DNA from: CALKKN01 sp050118555
GTDB taxonomy: Bacteria > Pseudomonadota > Gammaproteobacteria > Xanthomonadales > SZUA-36
Direction: 5' to 3'
Assembly (NCBI GenBank): GCA_050118555.1
Contig: JASFKQ010000075.1
Coordinates: 1-15,670, forward strand
DNA: 15,670 nt
The translations under genes and the position numbers were made by a program. Positions 7,490 to 13,956 of this stretch are shown piece after piece. The stretch's first letter is position 1. Every line of letters begins with the position of its first letter. The notes beneath the pieces were generated by a model that did no database searches, was not told the DNA's origin, and saw only the letters and a list, made by a program, of their open reading frames with translations.

Positions 7490-8286
7490 GTTTCGTCCTC
7501 CACAAACATCCAGGAACCGTAACCGACCACTCGATCCCTGCCGCCGGCCGTATCGCCTGAGTTCCGCAAATCAAGCGTCACCGCGCGCAGCCCGCGGCGG
7601 TGCGCAGCAATCAGGAGGCCACGCAGCGGTGCGGCGCCGCACGCTTCGGTATGGCCAATCCGGCCGCTGTTCATGGACTCGACGGCAAGACAGGTGTCCC
7701 GGTCGCGGCGGCGGGCCGCATCGTAGTCGAGGTAATGGCTGAGGTCGGTGCTCACCACCACCAGGGTGTCCGGGCCCTCCCACAGCAAATCGATGATCTC
7801 GGCCACGGCAGACGAAGAAGCGTGACCCACGAGTAGCGGCGTCAGGGCGAACGAGTCCAGCACGCACTGCAGAAAAGGCAACTGCACTTCCAGGCTGTGC
7901 TCGGGGCGATGCGCCGCGTCGCAGCTTCGCACGGCGGGATGCTCCAGCCCGGCAATCGCCGCGGAATCCAGGGGCACTTCACCCAGTGGCGTACGGAATG
8001 CGTCGGAGGTGCTCAGCGCCAGGCCGTCGAAGGCGACATAGTGAGCCGGCCCCAACAAGATGACGTGTCGGAAATCCCTTTGAAAGGGGCGCAGCCTTGC
8101 GTAAGCTCTTGCGGCTACCGGCCCCGAGTAGACGTACCCGGCGTGCGGCACCACCAGCGCCCGCGGGGCCGGCCCCACCGTTTCGGGCACGCTGTCGAGC
8201 AGGCCAGCCACGGCCGCCCGCAACGCGCCGGGTTCGGCCGGGTAGAAGGACCCGGCAACCGCCGCTTCCCTGATCCGGATCATCAT
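7471..8286 (-). CDS. amrB: AmmeMemoRadiSam system protein B (MEMO1 family)
   Basis: About 271 residues beginning MMIRIREAAVAGSFYP, the typical MEMO1 opening with A-G-x-F-Y-P. Conserved positions are the histidines of VPHAGYVYSG (about H48), LGPAHY, RPEHSLEVQLPFLQ and STDLSHYLDY, plus the cysteine of EACGAAPLRGLL. Human MEMO1 uses equivalent His and Cys residues to bind metal, and the family is related to class III extradiol dioxygenases. The role in bacteria is unsettled; the genes commonly travel with a radical SAM protein (here amrS, divergent) and an AMMECR1-domain protein, which is not in this window. Open reading continues upstream to 8589 but that part is antisense to amrS and is excluded. 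Two adjacent ATG codons (8286, 8283) are possible starts. Confidence 0.92.
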   Translation of the reverse strand: MMIRIREAAVAGSFYPAEPGALRAAVAGLLDSVPETVGPAPRALVVPHAGYVYSGPVAARAYARLRPFQRDFRHVILLGPAHYVAFDGLALSTSDAFRTPLGEVPLDSAAIAGLEHPAVRSCDAAHRPEHSLEVQLPFLQCVLDSFALTPLLVGHASSSAVAEIIDLLWEGPDTLVVVSTDLSHYLDYDAARRRDRDTCLAVESMNSGRIGHTEACGAAPLRGLLIAAHRRGLRAVTLDLRNSGDTAGGRDRVVGYGSWMFVEDETCEQAA

Positions 8287-8343
8287 GAACAGTATAGGCC
8301 CGCCCCTATCATGGGAGTAGGCGTTGAGTCTCTTGGTGTTGAT
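8287..8343. promoter_or_regulatory. Divergent amrB / amrS intergenic region
   Basis: The 57-bp gap must hold the 5' signals for both directions. On the minus strand TATACT lies 5 bases before the amrB ATG and resembles a -10 box, which would give a nearly leaderless transcript; no convincing -35 was found. An in-frame ATG at 8311 would extend amrS by 11 residues and shrink the gap to 24 bp. Confidence 0.35.
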
Positions 8344-9462
8344 ATGCCTCAATCCACAACGGGATCCAGGCCGGGCGAACATATCGGGGGAACACCGGCG
8401 CGTTATTGGCACCGTCTCGAGGACGGGCGCCTGCAGTGTGACCTGTGTCCGCGCTTTTGCAGGCTTCGTGACGGGCAGCGAGGGCTCTGTTTTGTCCGTG
8501 CCCGGTCGGGTGGCCAAATCCTGTTGACGACCTACGGCCGATCCAGCGGATTCTGTATCGACCCGATCGAAAAGAAGCCGCTCAACCACTTCCTGCCGGG
8601 CAGTCCGGTACTGTCCTTCGGGACGGCCGGGTGCAACCTGGCCTGCAAATTCTGCCAGAACTGGGACATGACCAGGTCACGCGACTTCGACCGCCTGCAG
8701 GAGCAGGCCTCGCCGGCCGAAATTGCGCGCGCGGCCGTGGCCAGCGGGAGCCGCAGCGTGGCGTTCACCTACAACGACCCAGTCATCTTCCTCGAGTACG
8801 CCGTGGACACCGCACAGGCCTGCCACGAGCAGGGAATCCGCACGGTAGCCGTATCCGCCGGCTACCTGACGGCCGAACCACGTGTCGAATTCTTCCGGCA
8901 CATGGATGCCGCCAACATCGACCTGAAGGCCTTCACCGAGCGCTTTTACTGGAAGCTTTGCGGCGCGCATCTGCAGCCGGTATTGGACACGCTCGACTAT
9001 CTGCACCGCGAAGGCCGCGTTTGGCTCGAGCTGACCACGCTGCTAATACCGGGCGAGAATGACTCCGAAGGCGAAATCGATGCGATGACCCAGTGGATCA
9101 TCGAACACCTCGGACCCGACGTACCGCTTCACTTCACCCGCTTCCATCCCGACTGGAAAATGACCGACCGGCCGGTGACACCGACCGCGACCCTGCAGCG
9201 GTCGCGCACGATCGCGCGAAACAACGGTCTGCGCCACGTTTACACCGGTAACGTCCACGATTTCCGGGGGTCCAGCACCTACTGCCATCAATGCGGCACC
9301 ATGCTGATCGGGCGCGACTGGTACGAGTTGTCAACCTGGCATCTGGTTTTCGATGAAGGCACCGCCTCGTGCCAAAGCTGTGGTGCTCCGCTTGCAGGAG
9401 TATTCGAATCCCGGCCCGGCACCTGGGGTTCGCGGAGGCAAGCGATCCAGGTCCGTCACTGA
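8344..9462 (+). CDS. amrS: AmmeMemoRadiSam system radical SAM enzyme
   Basis: About 372 residues. An N-terminal cysteine block (C32, C35, C39, C49 in CDLCPRFCRLRDGQRGLC) is typical of this family. The radical SAM cluster motif CxxxCxxC is at C97, C101, C104 (GCNLACKFCQNW), and the [4Fe-4S] cluster there would cleave SAM. AFTYNDPVIF and DLKAFTERFYW are further family blocks. The C-terminal region carries two paired cysteines, CHQCG and CQSCG, like a zinc ribbon. The family resembles pyruvate-formate-lyase activating enzymes; the substrate in bacteria is unknown. ATG 8344 is chosen over 8311 by spacing from amrB; both lack a strong ribosome site. The open frame extends back to 7897 only because it is antisense to amrB. 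Partner amrB is divergent. Confidence 0.93.
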   Translation: MPQSTTGSRPGEHIGGTPARYWHRLEDGRLQCDLCPRFCRLRDGQRGLCFVRARSGGQILLTTYGRSSGFCIDPIEKKPLNHFLPGSPVLSFGTAGCNLACKFCQNWDMTRSRDFDRLQEQASPAEIARAAVASGSRSVAFTYNDPVIFLEYAVDTAQACHEQGIRTVAVSAGYLTAEPRVEFFRHMDAANIDLKAFTERFYWKLCGAHLQPVLDTLDYLHREGRVWLELTTLLIPGENDSEGEIDAMTQWIIEHLGPDVPLHFTRFHPDWKMTDRPVTPTATLQRSRTIARNNGLRHVYTGNVHDFRGSSTYCHQCGTMLIGRDWYELSTWHLVFDEGTASCQSCGAPLAGVFESRPGTWGSRRQAIQVRH

Positions 9463-9574
9463 CCAGCCCCTGTTCGACGCGCGCTTCGACGTCATCGATC
9501 CGCGCTTTGCGCTGTTGCCGAATCGCGGCTACCTGAAGGAGCGCTACACGGTAAGCGACTGCCGGGGAAGTTCT
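9455..9574 (+). pseudogene. Truncated N-terminal remnant of an SMP-30/gluconolactonase-like protein
   Basis: Straight after the amrS stop, in another frame, the translation reads VTDQPLFDARFDVIDPRFAL then LPNRGYLKERYT. This resembles the opening of SMP-30/gluconolactonase-family proteins (F-x-V-x-D-x-R-F ... L-E-R-L-Y-T-G, followed by W-A-E-G-P). The match stops at ERYT, where W-A-E-G-P should follow; about 25 bases later the inverted-repeat element begins. The rest of the roughly 300-residue beta-propeller is absent. No clear start codon was found (the frame is open upstream within amrS). Best read as a gene lost by deletion or insertion at the repeat. The family match is from memory and moderate. 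Confidence 0.5.
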
Positions 9575-9646
9575 GGGGTCAGAGTAAAGGGACAGAGTAA
9601 ACTCATATTTGTAAGGGGATTTACTCTGTCCCTTTACTCTGACCCC
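9575..9646. repeat. Inverted-repeat element, copy B
   Basis: Left arm 9575-9601, 18-base loop 9602-9619, right arm 9620-9646, with 27-base arms identical to those of copy A. The outer flanks are GGGAAGTTCT (left) and CCAATATTCC (right). The loop reads CTCATATTTGTAAGGGGA, nearly the reverse complement of the copy A loop. It lies between the truncated remnant and the tandem 22-bp repeat. Confidence 0.95.
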
Positions 9647-9655
9647 AATATTCCC

Positions 9656-9695
9656 TTTATTCTTCCTATCCGCCTACTTTATTCTTCCTATCCGC
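9656..9695 (+). repeat. Tandem duplication of a 22-bp unit (TTTATTCTTCCTATCCGC)
   Basis: TTTATTCTTCCTATCCGCC at 9656-9674 is repeated at 9678-9695 with period 22. The same core occurs at 10683-10701 and, with two differences, at 11491-11509. It starts 9 bases after the right arm of copy B, so it is probably part of a composite repeat. Its role is unknown. Confidence 0.85.
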
Positions 9696-9771
9696 GGAGG
9701 TGATTTACCACCGCGACATTCTGCTACGCCTCTGGGGCGACGCCGATGGGACAGGGGAGGGACGATACCGG

Positions 9772-10494
9772 ATGAGCGATGTAACGTCGGCCCCGCGCTG
9801 GGCCTCGCGTATGAAACGGATCACCGACTACCTGGTACAGGATTTCGGCGGGGGTCCGCGGCCCTGGAAGTTCGCGTGGGTGATCAACTTCCAGAAATGC
9901 GGGACATTCCCGTTTCTCGGCCTCCTGATGATTCATTACCACAACACCTCGACCGCGGCCTGGATCTATCTGGCCATGCAGGGCAGCTACGGACTGGCGT
10001 GGTTCATCAAGGACATGGCGTTTCCCGACCCGGCCTGGCAGGCGCGTATCACCATCGGTGGCGGTATCAACGCGTTCCTCGGCGTACTGGGCTGGTACTG
10101 GGTCTTCGGCTGGTTACTGATTTCTGGCGTCTCGCGACCGGATTACCCTCTGCCGCACGGCGCATGGTTCGCGATCTGCATCAGCCTCTGTGTCTCGGGC
10201 ACGGCGATCATGATGGCGGCGGACGCCCAGAAACATTTCACGCTTCGCGAGCGGAGCGGGCTCATCACGGGCGGCATGTTTCGCCATGTGCGTCATCCGA
10301 ATTACCTGGGCGAGATGATGATCTACGGCAGCTTCGCCCTCATGGTCTGGCACTGGCTGCCGGTGCTCGTGCTGACCTGGGTGTGGGGAGGGATTTTCGC
10401 CGTCAACATGGTGACCAAGGAGGCCAGCCTGTCCCGTTACCCGGAATGGCCCGCATACCGGCGCAGGACGGGCTGGGTGTTGCCAGGCCTCTAG
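9772..10494 (+). CDS. Integral membrane methyltransferase / reductase-like protein (ICMT / DUF1295-type fold)
   Basis: A 240-residue polytopic membrane protein with hydrophobic segments near residues 33-58, 62-82, 97-120, 132-150 and 183-212. The core motif is GMFRHVRHPNYLGEM (168-182), shared by isoprenylcysteine carboxyl methyltransferases, phospholipid methyltransferases and steroid-reductase-like proteins. The tail KEASLSRYPEW...Y also fits, with an E-x-x-L-x-x-x-Y-x-x-W/Y ending. These proteins use SAM or NADPH on lipid-like substrates; which applies here is not determinable. ATG 9772 is favoured by GGAGGG ten bases upstream; the frame is open back to GTG 9700, whose extra residues do not look like part of the family. 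Repeat copies flank it on both sides, and it shows no obvious operon partner. Confidence 0.82.
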   Translation: MSDVTSAPRWASRMKRITDYLVQDFGGGPRPWKFAWVINFQKCGTFPFLGLLMIHYHNTSTAAWIYLAMQGSYGLAWFIKDMAFPDPAWQARITIGGGINAFLGVLGWYWVFGWLLISGVSRPDYPLPHGAWFAICISLCVSGTAIMMAADAQKHFTLRERSGLITGGMFRHVRHPNYLGEMMIYGSFALMVWHWLPVLVLTWVWGGIFAVNMVTKEASLSRYPEWPAYRRRTGWVLPGL

Positions 10495-10507
10495 CCCGGG
10501 AAGTTAT

Positions 10508-10524
10508 GGGGTCAGAGTAAAGGG
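10508..10524. repeat. Half copy of the inverted-repeat element
   Basis: GGGGTCAGAGTAAAGGG, preceded by GGGAAGTTAT, equals the outer 17 bases of a left arm. It starts 14 bases after the stop of the membrane methyltransferase-like gene. No right arm follows, so this is a truncated or solo element. Confidence 0.9.
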
Positions 10525-10887
10525 ATTCTTGCGGCCGCTCACTGCGCCTTGAGCTTTCCAGACTCTTTTCCCCGCCCGGTTGGCGGCCAGCCGGGTATTC
10601 TGCTTCCAGTTCACACGCCTGGCACGTGGATTGCTCGCCCAACACGGATCAGCAATTCGTGCTGGAATCAGGCAACAGCTGGTTTATTCTTCCTATCCGC
10701 CACTCCTTCGGCCTCGTGGCCATCGGGCGCTGCGCCACGTCGGCTCTGGAAAGCCAAGTGGACAGTTGGACAAAGCACAGTCAGCTGAAACAGGAACGGA
10801 GCTCAAACCCCTGATTGCTGCCCGTCCTTCCACCAACCTCGCCCGTGCGCTAACTTGAAAGAGACGCTTTTGAATTTGAGAGGAATC
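10525..10887. other. Gene-free region between methyltransferase-like gene and cupin
   Basis: No frame here has a good start with recognisable protein features; the longest plus frames lack conserved motifs. The region contains a second-family repeat at 10664-10701. It ends with GAGAGGA just before the cupin ATG at 10888. A cupin promoter must lie here, but no confident -35/-10 pair was identified. Confidence 0.5.
10664..10701 (+). repeat. Second repeat family, copy 1
   Basis: 38 bases starting GGAATCAGG and ending TTTATTCTTCCTATCCGCC. The segment at 11472-11509 is homologous over its whole length with 31 of 38 matches. The right part alone also forms the tandem pair at 9656-9695. Confidence 0.8.
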
Positions 10888-11367
10888 ATGCCTCCAGACT
10901 ATCGCTATTTGTTGCGGGCAAAAGACATCGCGAAAAAGGAAAGCACGTTCAGCCACCCCTGGAACCGTTCATCCGAAATCGCCTACACGCACATGAGCCG
11001 GGAGGCCGGGCTGAAACGAAGCGGGGTCAGCCTGATGCGGGTAGCGCCGGGCAAGGAGTCGCTGGCGTACCATCTGCATCACCGCGAGGAAGAATGGATC
11101 TACATTTTGTCTGGCCGCGGTATCGCCCTGATTGATGGTGTCGAATGCGAAATGGCTCCGGGTGATTTCGTCGGTTTTCCTGCACCGTCGGTTGCCCACA
11201 ACCTGGCTAATCCCTTCGACGAAGAACTCGTCTACCTTTCAGGCGGTGAGCACCGCGAACACGAGGTCGCCGATTTTCCGGAACTGGGTAAACGCATGGT
11301 CAGGATGGGGGAGAAAGTGACGGTATACGATCTTGCCGATGGTCAGGCCATGTTTGATGACGATTGA
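10888..11367 (+). CDS. Cupin-domain protein
   Basis: A 159-residue single-domain cupin. Motif 1 is visible at about 55-75 (GKESLAYHLHHREEEWIYIL then SGRG) with metal ligands likely H62, H64 and E68. Motif 2 is at about 92-106 (GDFVGFPAPSVAHNL) with H104. Thus the usual three-His/one-Glu metal site appears intact. The N-terminal 45 residues and a charged tail (AMFDDD) flank the barrel. Cupins range from dioxygenases and isomerases to sugar or ligand-binding proteins; no substrate can be named. Start ATG 10888 is supported by GAGAGGA four bases upstream; the frame is open 33 bases earlier. It stands alone between repeat-bearing gaps, so it is probably monocistronic. Confidence 0.87.
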   Translation: MPPDYRYLLRAKDIAKKESTFSHPWNRSSEIAYTHMSREAGLKRSGVSLMRVAPGKESLAYHLHHREEEWIYILSGRGIALIDGVECEMAPGDFVGFPAPSVAHNLANPFDEELVYLSGGEHREHEVADFPELGKRMVRMGEKVTVYDLADGQAMFDDD

Positions 11368-11386
11368 AGGCGAATCATGAAGTTTT

Positions 11387-11458
11387 GGGGTCAGAGTAAA
11401 GGGACAGAGTAAACCAATATCTGACAGAGGATTTACTCTGTCCCTTTACTCTGACCCC
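11387..11458. repeat. Inverted-repeat element, copy D
   Basis: Left arm 11387-11413, 18-base loop (11414-11431) unlike the loops of copies A and B, right arm 11432-11458. Flanks are AAGTTTT and CCGATATTCC. It begins 19 bases after the cupin stop. The arms match copy B exactly although the loop differs, as expected if arms are under constraint or gene conversion. Confidence 0.95.
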
Positions 11459-11471
11459 GATATTCCTTGTC

Positions 11472-11509
11472 GGAATCAGGAAGCAGACGCTTAATTCTTC
11501 CTGTCCGCC
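11472..11509 (+). repeat. Second repeat family, copy 2
   Basis: Homologous to 10664-10701 (31 of 38 bases). It starts 13 bases after inverted-repeat copy D, similar to the arrangement at 9646/9656, which suggests the two repeats belong to one composite unit. The following 156 bases up to the secreted-protein gene hold no gene and no clear promoter. Confidence 0.8.
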
Positions 11510-11665
11510 GTGACAAATCCCCGCCTGCTGATGAACGAAGTTGGCCCCCTTCTTCTCCGGCTTCCGATTATTTCAATACGGCTAGAGCGTGCTTACGGTG
11601 CTTTCTGGCCTTATTCAGCCCTATTGACCAGAAGCGGGGGTTAGATAGCCCGCAAGGAGTTTCAC

Positions 11666-12253
11666 ATGAAATTGCAGCGTTCCATGTTGGCGGTCTATTG
11701 TGCCGCCTTGGCCTTTTCCGGCTCAGCTTTGGCGAAAGGCGGTACTGACAACCCCACGCAGGTGGAAGTCCTCAATTTTCCGGCCACGCAAAATGTTGCC
11801 GTGACAAACACGCCGAGTGTCAGCGTGTCGAACATGCCGACCGTCGTTGTCGACGACAGTACGCCAATCAAGGTAAACGTCACGGATTCGCCGTCAACAT
11901 ACAGTTTTGTCGGTTATACCGACACCGATCACACGGTTATCCAGGAACAGCTGTATACGCTCGGACAGCTCTTCTGCAAAGAACAATATGGTGATGGCGC
12001 CAGGATAGCGACCGGCAAGGAAATGCGAAAAATGTTCGAAACCGTCGATTCCGAGGCCGAATTGGTTTCGATATTGCCGCCCCAACAGGGCACTTCCGGC
12101 TTCGGGATTCCGTATGGCTACGGTTGGTTTACCAAAGATGAATCGATCGATGATGTATTCTGGATAGACACTGTCGCATACATTAAGAAAAATGCGGTCC
12201 CTGATGCAGGACCCGGTGATGGGGCGGTGGCCTGCTCCACGCCGGACAGCTAA
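11666..12253 (+). CDS. Secreted hypothetical protein with V-x-V-x-N-x-P repeats
   Basis: A 195-residue protein with a classical signal peptide (MKLQRSMLAVYCAALAFSGS, cut probably after ALA at about 23). Residues 32-78 contain a run of short beta-prone repeats: VEVLNFP, VAVTNTP, VSVSNMP, VVVDDSTP, VNVTDSP. A C-terminal domain of about 115 residues follows with TLGQLFCKEQYGDGARIATG, GKEMRKMF and a second cysteine near the end (ACSTPDS), possibly a disulphide. No function is recognised. The C-x-x-x-x-G-x-G-A-R-I/M pattern is seen in other uncharacterised exported proteins. Strong ribosome site AAGGAG 9 bases before the ATG. Codons are visibly richer in A/T than those of the neighbours, hinting at foreign origin. 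A good terminator follows at 12368. Confidence 0.8.
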   Translation: MKLQRSMLAVYCAALAFSGSALAKGGTDNPTQVEVLNFPATQNVAVTNTPSVSVSNMPTVVVDDSTPIKVNVTDSPSTYSFVGYTDTDHTVIQEQLYTLGQLFCKEQYGDGARIATGKEMRKMFETVDSEAELVSILPPQQGTSGFGIPYGYGWFTKDESIDDVFWIDTVAYIKKNAVPDAGPGDGAVACSTPDS

Positions 12254-12329
12254 ACCGAAGTCAGATTTACATGGGCGGCCCCACCGCGCTGGCGCCTTTC
12301 TTTGTGCCTGCCCTGCCCTGGCAAGACCC

Positions 12330-12360
12330 GGGGTAAGAGTGGGCTTCTGCTCTGACTCCA
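12330..12360. repeat. Degenerate remnant of the inverted-repeat element
   Basis: GGGGTAAGAGT (12330-12340) is separated by about 9 bases from CTCTGACTCC (12350-12359). This is the outer part of a left and a right arm with one or two changes each and without the inner arm sequence. It seems to be a decayed or internally deleted copy, just before the terminator. Confidence 0.6.
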
Positions 12361-12367
12361 AATCTCC

Positions 12368-12399
12368 GAAACCCCGCCCTCGTGACGGGGTTTCTTTTT
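12368..12399 (+). terminator. Rho-independent terminator after the secreted-protein gene
   Basis: A perfect 9-bp stem GAAACCCCG (12368-12376) / CGGGGTTTC (12386-12394) with a 9-base loop is followed by TTTTT (12395-12399). It lies about 115 bases after the stop of the secreted-protein gene and would end its transcript. The opposite direction has no T run. Confidence 0.88.
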
Positions 12400-12512
12400 G
12401 CGTGAGCAGATTGGCAGGGGACTGCGGGCATTTCCCACGCCAAATAACAGGAAACGGACCCGACCCTACCCTATTTCTGATGCGTTGACGAATTCCTCGA
12501 TCTGTTCCGGAC

Positions 12513-12899
12513 TCATTTGGCAGTATGCCCGCGCCACCGATCGCTCCTCCTGACATACACGGTATAGACCATGCAAAGCAGCCAGATGTACAGAAGAATC
12601 AAGGAACTGACGTAGACCGGGCGTACCTGAGCCGGCAAGGGCAAACCTGCGCGCAGCGCGGCGAGTTGCGCGCGGAGGAGAGCCGACTCGTTCACTGACG
12701 TGAAATTACCGAGTATCGGCAACACTGCATAAAGCGAATAGCCGAGCGCAAACGCCCAAATGAAGAAGCGTGCGATCTTCCTTCCCACCAGGTGTATTAC
12801 GACCGCATACGCAGACGAAATGGTTACGAAAGCCATCGAGGCGGCAATCGCGTTCGCGCGGGAGCTGTTGATCGCGTCAAGAAGTTCGTATTCGGTCAT
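12513..12899 (-). CDS. Small integral membrane protein of unknown function
   Basis: About 128 residues starting MTEYELLDAINSSRANAIAA. Three hydrophobic segments are apparent: about residues 14-38 (AIAASMAFVTISSAYAVVIH), 45-66 (RFFIWAFALGYSLYAVLPIL) and 94-116 (YVSSLILLYIWLLCMVYTVY), with a basic C-terminus (RRSDRWRGHTAK). No catalytic motif is seen and no function is proposed. The E-L-L-D-x-I...R-A-N-A opening resembles other small uncharacterised proteobacterial membrane proteins. The start at 12899 is chosen over 12941 because the conserved-looking sequence begins there; the ribosome site is weak. No obvious partner genes on the same strand. Confidence 0.65.
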   Translation of the reverse strand: MTEYELLDAINSSRANAIAASMAFVTISSAYAVVIHLVGRKIARFFIWAFALGYSLYAVLPILGNFTSVNESALLRAQLAALRAGLPLPAQVRPVYVSSLILLYIWLLCMVYTVYVRRSDRWRGHTAK

Positions 12900-13120
12900 G
12901 CGCGTCTTCGCGGAATGGGTTGCGTATTGAATACCTGTCAACCTAAAAGTAGCACAGCCAAGAAATCCAGCGACTCAACGACCGGCAATCCAAATCACCG
13001 AATTAATCGAATTCATATACGACTACGTACCCATTACTTCCCTCAGATCGCGATATCGAGGCGCAAAATGCGTCCTGGTCACCAACCATGCAAAGAGCCA
13101 AGAGAAACGACGTACCGAAG
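12900..13120. other. Gene-free stretch upstream of the small membrane protein
   Basis: Comparatively A/T-rich with no convincing reading frame. It probably carries the promoter of the minus-strand membrane gene; no confident -35/-10 pair was identified. Inverted-repeat copy F begins immediately after it. Confidence 0.4.
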
Positions 13121-13220
13121 TTTTGGAGTCAGTAGTTTTGGGGTCAGAGCAAAGGGACAGGGTAAATAAATGTTTGAGTGGTTTTTGCTCTGACCCCGAA
13201 ATGTGCTCTGACCCCAAAAC
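13121..13220. repeat. Inverted-repeat element, copy F (diverged, compound)
   Basis: Starts with a partial arm TTTTGGAGTCAG (13121-13132). A diverged full left arm (13140-13166, with GAGC and GGGTAAA changes) follows, then a shortened right arm ending 13197 (TTTTTGCTCTGACCCC) and an extra right end. GTTTTGGGGTCAGAGC (13135-13150) and GCTCTGACCCCAAAAC (13205-13220) are perfect complements. The loop contains AATGTTTGA, shared with copy G at 15638-15654 but not with copies A and B, so there are at least two subfamilies. Confidence 0.92.
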
Positions 13221-13292
13221 TTGGTTGAAACGTGGAATTCCTGCGCCTGGTTCGGGGCTGTCGCCCCAGAACTGAAACCCGTCTGCGCAAGC

Positions 13293-13793
13293 TCAACCCC
13301 GGCTTCCGTGGAACTGTGAACGCCGCCAGGCCAGCGTACCGTCGCCGATGAAGAACTGCACCACCAGAGCGACCGCGAGCATGGCGGGATATTCCCAGCC
13401 GCCGCCAGAGTTCGTGAACAGCCATCCAAACCCCAGGTGTGCCCAGCACGCGCCGAGCGCTATTGGCAGCAACGCCAATGCGGCGAAACGCGCGTAGAAA
13501 CCCGAAATGAGCGCAACGCCACCGACCGTTTCGGCCGCGAAGACGAGATACGCAAGACCGCCGGGCAAGCCGATCGAAGCGAAAAATTCGGCCGTGCCAG
13601 GCAGTGTAAAAACCACCAGTTTCAGCCAGACGCTGTGTGCGAGGAAGACCAGGCCGAGCGCAACGCGCAAGACCAGCGCACCGATATCGCCGGCGGCGGC
13701 GCTGTCTGTCGGCGTTGCCCCCAAAGCAAACCACCGATTGTCGTGAGCCGCCGGGGCTTCCGATCGTTCCAGATTGAGCAATGATTCCGTCAT
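13293..13793 (-). CDS. DoxX-family membrane protein
   Basis: A 166-residue protein with four hydrophobic segments (about 38-56, 79-99, 102-123 and 135-150). GALVLRVALGLVFLAHSVWL near residues 38-57 and the AETVGGVALISGFYARFAAL block (87-106) are typical of DoxX/SURF4-like proteins. DoxX proteins are small inner-membrane subunits associated with quinone or thiol redox reactions, but most members have no proven role. The ATG at 13793 has AAGGAGA about 8 bases upstream; the frame is open to 13832 but the extension lacks a better site. It is divergent from a LysR regulator, which probably controls it. Repeat copy F lies 72 bp downstream. Confidence 0.88.
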   Translation of the reverse strand: MTESLLNLERSEAPAAHDNRWFALGATPTDSAAAGDIGALVLRVALGLVFLAHSVWLKLVVFTLPGTAEFFASIGLPGGLAYLVFAAETVGGVALISGFYARFAALALLPIALGACWAHLGFGWLFTNSGGGWEYPAMLAVALVVQFFIGDGTLAWRRSQFHGSRG

Positions 13794-13898
13794 GATCCAT
13801 CTCCTTCCGTTGGGCGGAGTGTGCGTCGCCATCCCGCCGATTCTGGGTACAGGGGCTTCGACGCAAGCCGGCTTTCCTGATGTGCTTCACATTAGTTC

Positions 13899-13954
13899 TT
13901 GCACATCCGCAACACAATTAGCAAAATAGGCAAATTCAATTTGCACAAATGCAA
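13899..13954. promoter_or_regulatory. Cluster of palindromes between doxX-like and lysR-like genes
   Basis: Three related inverted repeats sit in the divergent gap: TTGC-N6-GCAA (13899-13912), GCAAATTCAATTTGC (13930-13944, perfect 7-1-7 palindrome) and TTGCACAAATGCAA (13941-13954), the last two overlapping. All share TTGC/GCAA half-sites. LysR regulators bind T-N11-A type imperfect palindromes in divergent promoters, so these are likely recognition and activation sites. The last site ends 2 bases before the regulator ATG, consistent with autorepression. Confidence 0.65.
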
Positions 13955-13956
13955 GT

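Noticed and set aside
7897..8343. Upstream extension of the amrS frame
   Set aside because: This part is antisense to amrB; conserved AmrS sequence starts only near the cysteine block, so 8344 (or 8311) is a better start.
8287..8589. Upstream extension of the amrB frame
   Set aside because: Antisense to the amrS 5' end; the MEMO1 family starts at the AGSFYP region, giving a start at 8286 or 8283.
9656..9695. Tandem 22-bp repeat considered as a CRISPR fragment or integron site
   Set aside because: Only two units without proper spacers, no cas genes, and no integron core sites or integrase.
10580..10858. Plus-strand frame of 92 residues before the cupin
   Set aside because: No ribosome site, no recognisable motif, and it crosses a second-family repeat.
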